DNA from: Evernia prunastri
Taxonomy: Eukaryota; Ascomycota; Lecanoromycetes; Lecanorales; Parmeliaceae
Direction of reading: 5' to 3'
Assembly: GCA_003184365.1 (NCBI GenBank)
Contig: NKYR01000085.1
Location: forward strand, 1-64,000
DNA length: 64,000 bases
Of this stretch, positions 33,119 through 44,230 are shown one piece after another. The notes below the pieces were generated by a model that saw only the letters and a program-made list of their open reading frames with translations, ran no database searches and was not told where the DNA came from. Both the position numbers and the translations under genes were made by a program. Each line of letters opens with the position of its first letter. Within the stretch, counting starts at the first letter, position 1.

Positions 33119-34118
33119 ATGGCGGAGCCTTTTGGCTTTGTTGCTGGGGCGGTCAGCATCTCGGCCGCCTTTACCGCCTGCGTCGATCGCTTCGGATACA
33201 TCCAGTTTGGTCGTCACTTCGGGAGAGATTTTCAGACGGATCAATTGTCCCTCGATTGTGCCAGGCTCCGTCTTACATGCTGGGGACAAGCTGTCGATAT
33301 CTACAATGATCCGAGACTGGGCAAGCACGAAGCTGCCGCGACTGAAATCCAGACTGCGAAAGACATCTTGCTACAAATGTTGGCATTGTTTGCCGACTCG
33401 GAAAATATCTCGAAGAAGTACAAGCTGAGCGCGAAAGCAGGCGAGGACCTTATGTCAAGATTTCAGGTATGTAGCAAGAATGATGTGTAGATTGCTTGAA
33501 TTATTCTACCTCAGAATCTCCTGGGGGATGTCTTTGACCCCATAGAAATTTGGTGATATAGCCGACATGCGCAAAGGTCATAGCTGAGAACCCAAATTTT
33601 GACACCTTACCCATTTTTCGGCAACTGATATGGATCTCACCGTTTCAGCGCTGGAGAACAAGATGAAGCAGCTTGCCATCAAGCGACAGAAGGGGACTCA
33701 TATCCTAAAGCTTACTAGCTGGGCTCTTTATCACCGTTCCGAACTCAAAGACCTCGTCGAAAGCATCACATTACTCATTGACAACATCGAGAAACTTTTC
33801 CCCGCTCCTCAGGGGCAGATCACGCTTGCAAGAGCCGAAGCCGCAGAAATCAACAACAGAGAATCTCTCAAGCTGGTTGAAGAGGCAGCTCAGGCTGTAG
33901 ATGGCCTGCTTAGAAAGACTGCACAGGAAGTGCTTGCTGGCCATCGGTACTTGAATGTTGGGGTTAGAGGAAAGGCACAGACCGGTGACGCTTATAGTAA
34001 TGACTGGAAAGGGACTGCGATAGGGGCATCTCATACTTATGACGGAGTAGAGGTAGGAAAGGATGGAAAGGCTCTGATTGGGAACAAGTACGGCGGAAAA
34101 GACTTCTGGGACGATTAG
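33119..34118 (+). CDS. het-S: HET-S-like cell-death effector: HeLo domain + HRAM amyloid tail
   Basis: Three exons, 33119-33466, 33546-33576 (31 bp) and 33649-34118, give 282 residues with closed phases. The HeLo domain starts MAEPFGFVAGAVSISAAFTA, continues YIQFGRHFGRDFQTDQLSL and ends near the SWALYHRSELKDLVE and DNIEKLFP segment. The C-terminal tail (about 225-282) is Gly/Asn-rich and holds two repeats: R1 YLNVGVRGKAQTGDAY (227-242) and R2 YDGVEVGKDGKALIGNKY (257-274), closed by GGKDFWDD. This matches the layout of Podospora HET-S: a HeLo pore-forming domain held inactive until the tail adopts a beta-solenoid fold. Residue 33 is His, the state linked with active HET-S rather than prion-only HET-s, although residue 23 is Asp. 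The NLR next door carries the cognate motif. Expected site of action: plasma membrane, after activation. Confidence 0.9.
33948..33995 (+). other. R1 amyloid repeat of the HeLo protein
   Basis: Encodes YLNVGVRGKAQTGDAY. It follows the R2 pattern but is two residues shorter between the V-x-V strand and the K-A-x-x-G-D element. R1 and R2 start 30 residues apart. Confidence 0.75.
34038..34091 (+). other. R2 amyloid repeat of the HeLo protein
   Basis: Encodes YDGVEVGKDGKALIGNKY, followed by GGKDFWDD at the C-terminus, the typical closing segment of HET-s-type prion domains. It aligns gap-free with the NLR motif at 32751-32804. Confidence 0.85.
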
Positions 34119-35883
34119 TCGAACACATGGCAATAGCCAAAAAGTATGAGGCAGAGGCATCTCACAATGATTTCCCCAAGCCTTCTTTCATAGGCTCGAC
34201 ACAGGAAATCTCTGAAAGAATACGGATGTTGCGTATTGAAGCGGCTGTTGCTGGCGATGTTTGCTATCGATTTCAAGGACGCAGTACCATGAGAAGTTAA
34301 ACTGCTTCGTATCTGAGCACTCTAGAGCAAGTATGGACCGGAGTCGAAGAGTTGCAGTGATTGGTCGTCGGTGCACAAGCAGTTTGATGACTATTCTGCA
34401 ACAAAAATCGTGGACAGCCAAGCCTCGAGGTCTTGGCATACGGCAACGTCACGTGATGCGTCTCACTTCTAGCCCCGTGGTCCTACAGCCTCGTAGTGTA
34501 AAATGCACTATATTACATTGTTCTGATCACCATGCGCTTGGAGTCGCAAAGAAAATCTTTTTGTGACTTTCGCAGGCTCTCAGTGATGTGTATATTCTAT
34601 AAACGAATATACCTTACGGAGATCGGCGACACGGCATCAAATGTCTTGGACAATGCTGCGTTGTAATCTCAGCCTCAAAGGCTGTGCGACATGGGACGTG
34701 ATGAGTTCACCCCACCCGCTCCTGCTTCCGGAAAGCTTTCGGACACGACCGGTGTCTGATCCGACACTGGACTCCAGAGGTATTTGCCGAATATCTATAC
34801 CGTTTATGCCCGAAGGTCCAGTTTGTTTTGGACTTAAAGATGTTGCGTGTGGGAGATAGGGAAGGAAACTTATTCAAAAGGCGGGATCAACGTATCACAT
34901 CTCTTCAACGGAAGCGAGGACCACGGAGTGGATGTCTTGAAACGGCACAGAACGAGCTTAGCACCTCATCTGGCTCGGAAAGAGGCGTTGAGCCCCGAGC
35001 TGATCTCGAGCGGATTATCTGCAGTCTATCGGGAGAGGCGTTCAGCCTCCAGCTGAGCTCGAGGTACATATCTGCAGTCTACTGATGATCATGCATCGAG
35101 CGCTTCGCTGGCACTAATAGCGTGAAGTTCTTCCCTGCATGAGTACTACCGCCCGCCCCTCTTTAGCTATGGCGCTCCGAAACAAAGCTGTGAATGGAAA
35201 GGCTTGCGTTGGATCAACTGCCTGGCTATTTTATTTTCTTGGTCGTCTCAGCACACGTTGCTCATTACGCATCCACTACAGCGCGAAATAATCCCGTCCA
35301 AGGCTACGCGAAGATAGCATTATCTACTGCTCATACTCGTGTGTATGCTACAAGGTAGGACTAGAGCGATAGAGCTGTCCCGGAGGATTGTATATCGAAA
35401 GGTAGCTTAGGGGTTTGAGAGAGAATGTGTTAGCCTGATGCATGTACTAGGAAAAGTGGTGTATGCTTCTTTTGGATGGGTAAATTATTTTAAGGGTGAA
35501 TGTCCGTGTGGACGAAACGCATATGGGGATGCTTCCCAGAGTATCGGAATCGTTTGATGAATGGCCCAGGTTGTCTGTAGCTCTCGCATACTCCGTTCCA
35601 GACCTTTTAGCGGATTCTTTCAGCTCGGTCTAGAAGAGAGATAACGTCCGCGTTCGACAGTGTCCTCTTGATTGGACGTTTTCAATCCAGAGCAATGATA
35701 CAAAATGCCGCAGGTCCCCCACCTACTCACTTTGCTCCCATCTATCATTCACTGTCCATCTCTCCGCTTGTCTTTTTCCCAATCTAAAACACAGCCAAGC
35801 AACAGATAAACATGGTGGTATGCCATTCAAGAACCCCTCCGACACCGCAAATTTCTCTTGCTGACAATCAACTCTAATTTCTT
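34119..35883. other. Long gap without a supported gene
   Basis: Frames are short and motif-free on both strands. A local duplication is visible: GAGCTGATCTCGAG plus ATCTGCAGTCTA at about 34999-35033, and GAGCTGAGCTCGAG plus ATCTGCAGTCTA at about 35053-35087. An intronic or UTR ATG at 35814 just upstream of the PARP-like gene could be an alternative first exon. Confidence 0.45.
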
Positions 35884-36800
35884 ATGCCCCAAAGCCCAGG
35901 CAGTGCACTCTATGAAGAGGGTAAAAACATGACAGAGTCCCAAGAAATGTCACACCAAGGCTCACATGTGTGCTGGCCGTTTCAGTCGCCAGACTGTTCA
36001 GAGCAGGATGGACAAACCCAGAGAAAAGCTACCACCTGGAGGCGATCTTTTACATCAATCACGAGGGCCCTGACGCACAACGTCACTTGAAAGCGTACGC
36101 CGATTACCAGTGCGTATACACTCCCGCCCTACATCTGGCTCCTGTTCATTAGTACTACTCTCAGGCAGCAACTCCAGTGCGCTACGGCTATAAAAGATAA
36201 CTTCCACGGAACCCGGCGTGCCTGCTATACCGGAGACAGCAGCACCGATGTGACTCCCTGCCAAAATCCGGAATGCTACTTTTGCCGTATTATCACTTGT
36301 TCGTTCAGTCTGGCCCACGCTGGTGAGTAACAGGCTTGGAGTCGTAGTCTGGGAATACCACTGAAAGTCGCATTTGATCAGGTGCCCAAGGCATGTTCGG
36401 TAAGGGAATTTACACAAGCAGTGTCTCGTCAAGTAGGTGATCTTGTATTTCACTCATCCATGAGCGGACCTCGTGACCGACACTGCACTATAGAGGCGGA
36501 CGGGTACGTGTGGAACCATCATATTCACTCGAAAAAACATACAATGTTTTTGAGTAGTGTCGTCACCGGTCGAGTCGAAAGACTCTACCAGGCGTCACAT
36601 GGCAGGACATCGCCTGATGCTGGTTTTGATTCGGTAAGGCTCCCGGTGACAAAGGGAGCACACTTGAGCTGACCTCGCTGTGACAGGTCGAGGCCGTTAC
36701 CAAGAGCCAGGGTGGGTCTGTGGATTATCCAGAAACGATTGTCTACCGTGAAGACGCCATCCTCCCTTCGGCGGTAGTGGTATACACTAGGCATCATTGA
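35884..36800 (+). CDS. PARP-like ADP-ribosyltransferase, small fungal type
   Basis: Six short exons, 35884-35920, 35986-36109, 36153-36322, 36382-36432, 36494-36633 and 36687-36800, encode 211 residues with all phases closing. The product is almost only a catalytic domain: YHLEAIFYINHEG, then DNFHGTRRACYTGD (His72), a Cys-rich stretch (CQNPECYFCRIITCSF), GMFGKGIYTSSVSSKADGYV (Tyr121), and GGSVDYPETIVYREDAILP (Glu190). The H-Y-E triad of poly/mono-ADP-ribosyltransferases is intact, with NAD as expected donor. Because exons are 37-170 bp, no single frame shows it. It lies 1.8 kb from the HET-S-like gene and may be part of the same defence-type neighbourhood (inference). The first exon could instead start at the ATG of 35814. 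Confidence 0.82.
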
Positions 36801-37640
36801 GAACCATCAGTATCGTTCAGTGGCTGCCTTGGATGTCTGGAGCTAGTCAGTGGATAGTTCTAGTAAGGTTCTTCAATCTGTTGTTGGGAACGGTACCAGC
36901 GGCTATTCGATTGCTGTCACGCTTAATTTGAACAATCAAGTGAAGCTTCGCAAAATAATCCTGAATTCTACTATATCATTTATCTCGTTCAATGTGACGA
37001 CCCTCTTAATGTGACTGACTGTGTAGAGCAAGGATAGGTAGTCCTACCTTGTTGGCATTGACGATCGCTAAAACAAGAACACGGTGTGGGCAGATGACGT
37101 TGCGGACGAGCGAACCACAGTCTGGTTCAGCAACTCTGACCTGCATCGAAGAACAATAAAAGGCTTCGCGGACCTCTTCATTTAATCGAACCCGCTCTAT
37201 TTATAGTTGTTTTGCAACACAGTAACTTGAATGTGCAGATATTGAAGAAGCAGATTCTTCGTGACCTCAGCTGTTCAAGCGACCGTATCCGTTCTCCTGC
37301 GATTTGCCATAATTACAGAATGATCCAGATAAAGTGTGTCACACGCTTTGCATGTCTCTGAGCACTCCTCATTCCTGGAAAACCCAGCGCACGTATATTC
37401 TCTGACGAATCCGGACTACTGACCCGATCTGCTGTAGAGTACCGGTCGTGAGCATGTACATGTATTAATCATAAAGCGCTGGATCGCGTACATGATACCC
37501 CTCTTGTTTCCGTACCGAATCAGACTAGTCGAGCTCAACCTTTTGACCAGAACAGCGAGCACCCCTGCTCAAGATTTGCAGGTGGCGTTACATTGGAAAG
37601 AGAAAAGAACCTTGATATTCTGCTGTCGTGGTTCCGTTAA
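36801..37640. other. Gap without a supported gene
   Basis: No motif-bearing frame on either strand. It leads into a thioesterase relic. Confidence 0.45.
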
Positions 37641-38047
37641 CCGACACCTTCCTTTGAGAAGATGTCGGAGGCGAGCTGCGCCACGGCACACGCGAGGAGG
37701 CTCTCTCGTATATGCTTGAGATGGCGTCCCGTAGCCGCCACGAAGAAGTCGACCTCGATCGCCCCAGGCTAACCAAGTGGGTGGACATGGTGTCTTCGCT
37801 GTGCGGCATCATCAGCGACTACGAGCCGTCCGGCGACGTGGAGGCGATGGACGTGTTCTATGCGGCCGAGTCGGGGGTCATGCCGTAGGGGCTTTGGGAG
37901 GATAAGTTGAGGGGGTGGAATGGGATTACGAGGGCGGGGGTGAGGATGCATGAGTGCGAGGGCACCTACCATACCATGTTGGCGGCGGCGCATATCGTTG
38001 AGTTTCAGAAGACGTTGAAGGCTGTTCTGAGCGAGCGGGGTATCTAG
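37641..38047 (+). pseudogene. Thioesterase-domain relic of an NRPS-like or polyketide synthase gene
   Basis: The plus strand reads EEALSYMLEMASRSRHEEVD, then TKWVDMVSSLCGIISDYEPS and VEAMDVFYAAESGVMP, then a TAG at about 37886, and resumes in the same frame with GLWEDKLRGWNGITRAG, MHECEGTYHTMLAAAHIVEF and KTLKAVLSERGI before a stop at 38045-38047. This order (Y.PSG.V..MDVFY, W....L..W, H.TML...H...F...L) is that of C-terminal type I thioesterase domains. The rest of the synthase is missing. Base composition is more GC-rich than the surroundings. Probably a transposed or decayed end fragment. Confidence 0.55.
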
Positions 38048-38687
38048 AGCGTTTAGATAGATAGTCGTGCATTCTTTCAACTCGTAGGGTTTCTCTTTTC
38101 CCAGGCAACCCGTTCTTGGGTCAACCCTTTCCATCATAGACGGATGCTTGACGATTGTCTAAAATTAAAAGCAGAGCCTAGAGCCACTGATACCTAGACT
38201 CCGAGTTTAAAAGTTTTAAAAAGGTTTGACGTGCGAAAATGGGCTGATCCAGACTACAATGCGCCCGACGTTCCTGGATACCAATGGTCCGAAATAGCTT
38301 AACGATATCGTTAACCATTAAGGCTACTCTACAGCAAGCTTTGCTTGGGGGATCTTATCGGATAAAATCTGTTGGTCCAGCGGCATTTGTATGACGGTTT
38401 CGGGAACGGCAGCATTCATTCCATCGTCAGACATATTGATTTTTTATAATTCATCTAGGACTTGAGAGGCCGTGACTAGGCTGATAGATTGGAGCAATAT
38501 AACAGATATAGGGGAGAAGATCAAGGCCTGTTTGCTCGATGAGAGCATGAAAGAGGGCCCCATCCCTGTTGTTGTCTCAATTGATGAGATCTTCGTCGCT
38601 GTCATCGATCAACATTGCCTGCCAATCGTCCTGCCTTTGCGGCCGGGTTTGAGTTTCCAAAAGGTCGCAGATGTAGAAATGCCCATT
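38048..38687. other. Gap between thioesterase relic and ankyrin gene
   Basis: AT-richer stretch without a supported gene. The plus-strand frame at 38472-38759 runs partly antisense to the ankyrin gene and has no motifs. Confidence 0.45.
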
Positions 38688-41600
38688 CTACTTTGCCAGG
38701 TCTATTGCTCTTGCGAATTGTGCACGATCCTTGCCTCCGGATCCAGCTCCAGCGTTTAACAGTATCTGCACCATATCCAGACGGCCGTGCTCCGCAGCTC
38801 CCTCCAGCGCGGTTCTACCGTCCACCTTGGAACCAGGAGCGTCCACGTCAGCTTTTAAGTTCAGTAGTGTAATCGCAATCTGGGCATAGCCCCCGATAGC
38901 CGCGAGCTGAAGGGCGGTGCCACCGCCTCGTTGAGCAGCCGGGGCATTGACGTTGGCGCCGTGATTCACGAGGAGCTCGACAATACCGATACTACCAACT
39001 TCTGCGGCTTTTTGCAATGGGGTGCGGTTGATCCGCCCTCGAGTAGAAACATCGACGTGGGCTCCGTGTCTGATCAAAAGTTGGACCGTACAAGCATTCC
39101 CCGTACCCACAGCAGCTATAAGTGCCGTGCTTCTGGGTGGAATCCCTGTCCCCACGAAGAATAATCCATTTACCTGCGACACGATACTGTTTGGATTGTA
39201 ATCTGAAAGCAAGAGCAAAACTGTGAATTTGGTGGTGTCGTTCTGGTCCTTGATGATTGCCTGCCCGAGAGGGGTTGCAAATTGAATGCCCAATGCAGTC
39301 ATCTCCTCAGTCCTGACCCCTTTCTCGATCATCCTTTTAACGACAGGTACATTTTCTTTCTGAATGGCCTGTGAGAGGGCCAAAGATCCACATACCATCC
39401 GACTCCTAGGATATCTCGTACTGTGTCTGTCGAGAATCAAACCTAACAACTCTTGGTTCTTGTGCTGTGATGCCTTGCTAAGAGCCCATGCATCGTCAGG
39501 GTCTGCCCCCTGATCAAGGAGATAGCATGCCATATTGAGATCTCCGTTTTCTGCGGCGGCTTCTAAAGCAGTGCCACCGCCGATGCGGGTTCTGAAGTTG
39601 TTTATATCTGCTTCGGCAGACAACAGAATTTCAACTAATACAGCATCCTTTTTCTTTACAGCAATGGTGAGCGCTGTGTATATACCGTCTCTGCCTGAAC
39701 ATGCGTTGACGTCAGCTCCTGCAAGGATCAGGTCCTTGACCACGGCATGGTTCCCCCACTCGGCTGCTAGTGCGATCGCTGGAGTCCGCTGGTTAAGGAA
39801 ATCATGTCGGCTATCATCATAGTTGGGATTAGCGCCTGCGTCAAGAAGTGAGTATACAAGAGCGGCGCTATGTCTCTTTAGCGCTTCGAAAAGCGACGGT
39901 CCAACTTCCTCATCCGACATGGAACCGGTGTTTACGTCTGCGCCAGCATCAATCAACCTTGTTGCAACTTCATCCTGTCTATTCCTAATTGCGATCCTGA
40001 GATGGAAGCCCATAATCGTTGGGCTTATCTTGCCTCCAACATGAATTGAACGTTCGATGGCTGGAATGTCTCCCACCTCTGATGCTGCGAGCAACGCCGC
40101 ATCTATCTGCTTTCCGTCCTCCAATCTGGCCAATGCATCATGTCCACCAAACAGCTCAAATACTCGCGCATTCTGGAGTCTGATAGCTGCCGCAAGTGGT
40201 GTGATTTGGAGTTCTCCAATGCTGTTAATGTCTGCTTTTCTGTCAAGAAGGAACTGTATCAAATTCTCGTTCCCGCTTGCCACAGCATAGGGGAGTGTGT
40301 CACCAGTCAGGGAGGCTCCGTTTTTGAGAAGTACCTCGACTATTCCAAGGCTGGCCCTTTGAGCTGCGACATCTAATATGTGTGTGGGAATACTCGGTAA
40401 ATCACTATCTTTGGTGACAATGTGACAGTTGAGATCTGCGCCAACCTGGATCATGGTCTGGACGATATCCATTGCTGTCTGATCATCCAAAAACTTGATT
40501 GCTCTGTGGAATACTCCCCACTCGCTCCACTTAGTAACGTTTTTACGAGCATGTGCGGACATGATGAGGCTGACGAGTTTTCCATCACTAACAATGGACT
40601 GCATTTGGCGCTCAGAAAGGTCGCCACCTCTGTCAAGCAGCATCTGGAATATCTGAAAATCCACTGCAGGATCTCTGGTAAAGGGGTGTACACTAACAGC
40701 ACAGTCAAGAGCGCCATGGAAATCTATATTCAGTGAGTGTGTCCTGATGACGTCTGCGCCATATCTCAGTAGGACCTCTACCACACTTCGGTGGCGTAAT
40801 GCTGATGCTCGCTCGATCAGAGTATAGCTTGCGTCGCTCAGATTCAAGAATAGTTGGTTTACGCCGACGTCTAGAGTCTTCTCGTTGAGTAGCAGGTTGA
40901 CGATCCTTGCGTCTCCTCCTTCAATAGCTCCTTTGAAGAGATTTTGGGCGATCGCCTGAGATGAGTAGCCTGGGCTCGTAAGGATTAGCTGATAGAGCTT
41001 TTCGTTCGTTTCTTTCAGTAGAAAGCGGATGACATCGCCGGTGGAGAAAGCACCAAGTCCTGCAAAATTGTTGGCGACGGAGAATAGAATTTGGCGATGA
41101 AGAGGTGAAGTGAAGATTTGGGTAGCCGGAGAGGTGACAGAGGATTCATGGATATCCTCCCCAGCAATTGAATTTGATACCACGGAGTTCAAAGCGGTGA
41201 AAGCAGCATTGCCTGAAGTCCATACGTCGGATGCGGTATGACCAATGCTGCTAACATCGGCTGAGGTACCCTGCAATGGCGCTCTGTTGTCTTCGATGGA
41301 GTCATCTTTCCCCCAGTCTACACCGTTAACCCTGTCCGAGTCCGTGAGTCTTTGGCTCATCGTTCGTGGTCCGGTCGGAGACTGACAATGAAATCGGCCA
41401 TTGCGCTCATTTACACTGTTCTCGAGTGCATAAAATGGAATATCCATGGTCAAGGATGATGCTTTGTCCAAGGTTGGGGTCCTAATTGTGATGCCTTGGG
41501 ACAATTGTGGGGCGACATCTAAGACTCATTCAATTATTGCAAGCTTAATGAATGGACTGAAGACCTTACTCGAGCATTGCGCTTGGGAACTTGGTACGGA

Positions 41601-41992
41601 ATAACGCGCAATTTCTTTGTGTACCGTCTCACGCAGTAGGCGCTTTCCATACCAGTAAACCTCGGAATCTTTTCCCAGGCGGTTCCGCTCCGATATGCAG
41701 GCAGATATCTGTTCCCAATCCTCTTTCTTCATGTTTTTGCTCCAGTGCCATCGGCTAAAGCGTGCTTCGTACTGAGATTTCCTAGTAAACAGTCAATTTG
41801 TGCTATCAAAATTACTCTATTCTAAACATCTTGTTCTTACGTCGCAGAGAAATTATAGACATTTTTCATGGTTTCTATCACTCCATGTTTACCTTGCAAC
41901 TTCTTGTCCTCTTGCAGCCAAAGACGCTCCAAAGCTGGCTTGTGATTCAGCCAGTCCTCCTCACTGATCTTCTTTGCACCTTGAGTAGGCAT
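38688..41992 (-). CDS. Clr5-domain ankyrin-repeat protein
   Basis: Three exons, 41992-41841, 41781-41570 and 41518-38688, encode 1064 residues; phases close. The first two exons form a Clr5-type domain: KKISEEDWLNHKPALERLWL, then MKNVYNFSATKSQYEARFSR and WHWSKNMKKEDWEQI, the short helical module found at the N-terminus of many Pezizomycotina ankyrin proteins and named after the fission-yeast silencing factor Clr5. A low-complexity linker of about 130 residues follows. From about residue 300 there are some 20 ankyrin-type repeats, including VVEVLLRYGADV, VVKDLILAGADVNA, IVELLVNHGANVNAP and MVQILLNAGAG. Function is unknown; such proteins are expected to bind partners through the repeats. The long open frame alone misses the Clr5 domain. 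Confidence 0.87.
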
Positions 41993-42848
41993 TTTGACAA
42001 GGCGTGTGGGATCAGATTAAAATCTCAAAAGTGTAAGAAATGCTGTAGCATCTTCTTGTTGAAAGAGGAAGATGGAGAAAATGTCCAGCTTGTGAGGCAT
42101 ACAAATAATGTCAGCTGCATGCCGCTAATGAATGGTTGCTTATAATCCCTGATATGCTACAAATTGATTGGCCAGGACCAGAACCTGTGCCAAGACGGAT
42201 CGCCTCGTCAGATTTCGGCAAGGGCCACTTGAGTCGACCCACGACGCCCCCGTCTATAAGCTGCCGCACAATGGATAGCATTACCCCTAAGCTATGCTTT
42301 TTCTAAGCGCCTAGATTTTGAACTGTGATTGGGACAGGTAAGTGTTTCCGTGGATCCGTGGATCCATGCCCGTCCGTATTGTGAGCGCGAATAGCCCAAA
42401 CACCCTCTATCCTTTCCCTCTCTACCCACCATTTCATACGTGGTTTATGAGAATTGAATTTGTTGAAGACTAGCCAAGCTCGTTACATGACTCGAACTGT
42501 AACAATTTTTTTTCTGCTTAGACCTAGACGATGATGAAGCAAGCTACATCTTCGAATATACTGAGAGCAAGAGGCAAGATAGCTTATGGAATTGCAGTAG
42601 CAGACAAGGTTTTGATATAGCTTGTGGTTAAGGCTGCTGTCAAGTATACACTTGTATGGTTGATAGAGAAGAAGCACTTGTTCAGGATTCAAGCCATGCG
42701 TCTACAGTCCCTCACGCCAGTGTTTCCGATCGTCCTACTAGTTCTTCTAGATCTGTGCTTCAATTGCCAGGGATGATTCTGCTATTATCGTGAGTCTAGG
42801 ACAAGTTCTTGCATGAAGATGATGCGACCTTTGAAGACGTAGGAAGAC
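41993..42848. other. Gap without a supported gene
   Basis: 5' flank of the Clr5-ankyrin gene and 3' flank of the small membrane-protein gene. No motifs. Confidence 0.45.
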
Positions 42849-43174
42849 TTACGGAATGCCCACGGTAGACCCGTTCTCCAATTGATGGGAAGCTGGAAAC
42901 CCGGTTTCGACAGAGATGGCCACCTGAATTGTGACGACATATGTTCCCCCTGCGGATCGTCGAAGGGACAGCGGATCCGGCTGTTGTGTGGCTGAACAAA
43001 TTGCAAACCAACGATCAGGAACAGTGTCGAGATAGTGTGTTGCTGCGAGAACTTACGACGCTCGTGCGACTCTCCCTCCTGACGTCGAAAGCATTGCCAC
43101 AATAAGACTGCGGTGCAAGGCGCTGCAACAACTAGACTCACGATCGCAACAATAGCTTCTATTGAGAGATGCAT
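42849..43174 (-). CDS. Small single-pass membrane protein
   Basis: Two exons, 43174-43057 and 42991-42849, encode 86 residues. The first exon is MHLSIEAIVAIVSLVVAAPC and TAVLLWQCFRRQ, one membrane span followed by a basic stop-transfer. The second exon encodes a polar tail (SLRRSAGGTYVVTIQVAISV) ending GSTVGIP. The intron has GTAAGT and TTCAG, and the phase closes. The single-exon reading of 147 codons runs through this intron and is less likely. Small fungal proteins with an N-terminus of this type exist, but I know no function. It is on the same strand as the modin-like gene, 1.1 kb downstream of it. Confidence 0.55.
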
Positions 43175-43343
43175 TTTCGGGAAGTATACGAGTGTGAGAG
43201 CGATGAGGTGATTAAATTTGGAATGCACAAAAGACGAGCAGTATCAGGACTGATTTTGCAGCTGTAACAGCATATAAAGGACTCGCTGGATAAGTAGACA
43301 AATTGGAATTCAAAAGTTTTCGGGCATATTTGATGAGCGACTT

Positions 43344-43739
43344 CTAGTCCTGTGTCATGTGAAAGGCATCCCACGTAAGAATCGCTTGCGTCTCGGCCAA
43401 AACCTGGATGAAGAATCCTTTAGCCAACAGCTTCTGGAGGTAGCCAATTGCCGATCTGTGAATCGCTAGCGTTTTACGAGACCTTCTTGAATCAAACATT
43501 AGGCCGGACGTCCTCCAAAAAAGGCGGATTGCGGACTTGGCACCCAGATTTTGGTTTTGTCCAATGGGAGACTTCCGAGTCTGTGAGGTGTGAAAACTAC
43601 ATGTCACGTCTGCCACACCGCTAGCCACAGATATCCATCTCAGCTTGAATGTAAACTCTAGTTTGATAATTTCGGCCGCACAAGCAGCCGATGGACGTGC
43701 GAAGAATTCGTGCTGTGAGAAGGGAGTGTCTGGGGTCAT
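43344..43739 (-). CDS. Hypothetical protein, 131 codons
   Basis: An ATG-started open frame (MTPDTPFSQHEFFARPSAAC) ending DAFHMTQD. No known domain, no membrane segment, basic overall. There are no splice signals that extend it convincingly. It may be a chance frame or a relic. Confidence 0.25.
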   Translation of the reverse strand: MTPDTPFSQHEFFARPSAACAAEIIKLEFTFKLRWISVASGVADVTCSFHTSQTRKSPIGQNQNLGAKSAIRLFWRTSGLMFDSRRSRKTLAIHRSAIGYLQKLLAKGFFIQVLAETQAILTWDAFHMTQD

Positions 43740-44230
43740 ACTCTCGCTCCCTATGCCTCATGTGGAAGTAGCCCACGTTAGAGAGCCTTGCTGCAACTGA
43801 TCATCGTCAGTATCCTCGACGAACTTGGTTTCTCCCTCAAGGAAAAGGCTCTCTAGCTGCTCTTCGAAGCCTTGCAAAATAGCCTGACTCTTGCGAGTTG
43901 TCCCTCACCTTCAGTATCTTTGCTAATGTATCTACGTGGATTCGCAAATCTCTGGGTTTTCCCTTCAGTCTCTATAATCAATATTCAGTCTAGATGCAAG
44001 TTACCTTGATTCAAAAAGCTAGACCAGAATGGACGCCTACCTCCGTGATTTATACCCTTCTCTTTCCCTATTATATCAGATCGGTCAAGCTCGATCTGGT
44101 GGTAGAATGGTCAGCCGGCAGATGAGATACCTAACTTCGATTTTGGGGCTTGAACGCATCCTCTAAATTGAATTGTTGCACCGATGCAAACCGGCTAAAG
44201 CGTATACTCGGTGCCAACGAGAACTTTTGA
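43740..44230. other. Gap without a supported gene
   Basis: 3' flank of the modin-like gene. Nothing recognised. Confidence 0.45.

Noticed and set aside
38472..38759. Plus-strand frame at the ankyrin gene's 3' end
   Set aside because: Partly antisense to the ankyrin gene, no motifs.
42785..43228. 147-codon protein read straight through at 43 kb
   Set aside because: It runs through a good GTAAGT..TTCAG intron; the spliced 86-residue membrane protein has better composition.
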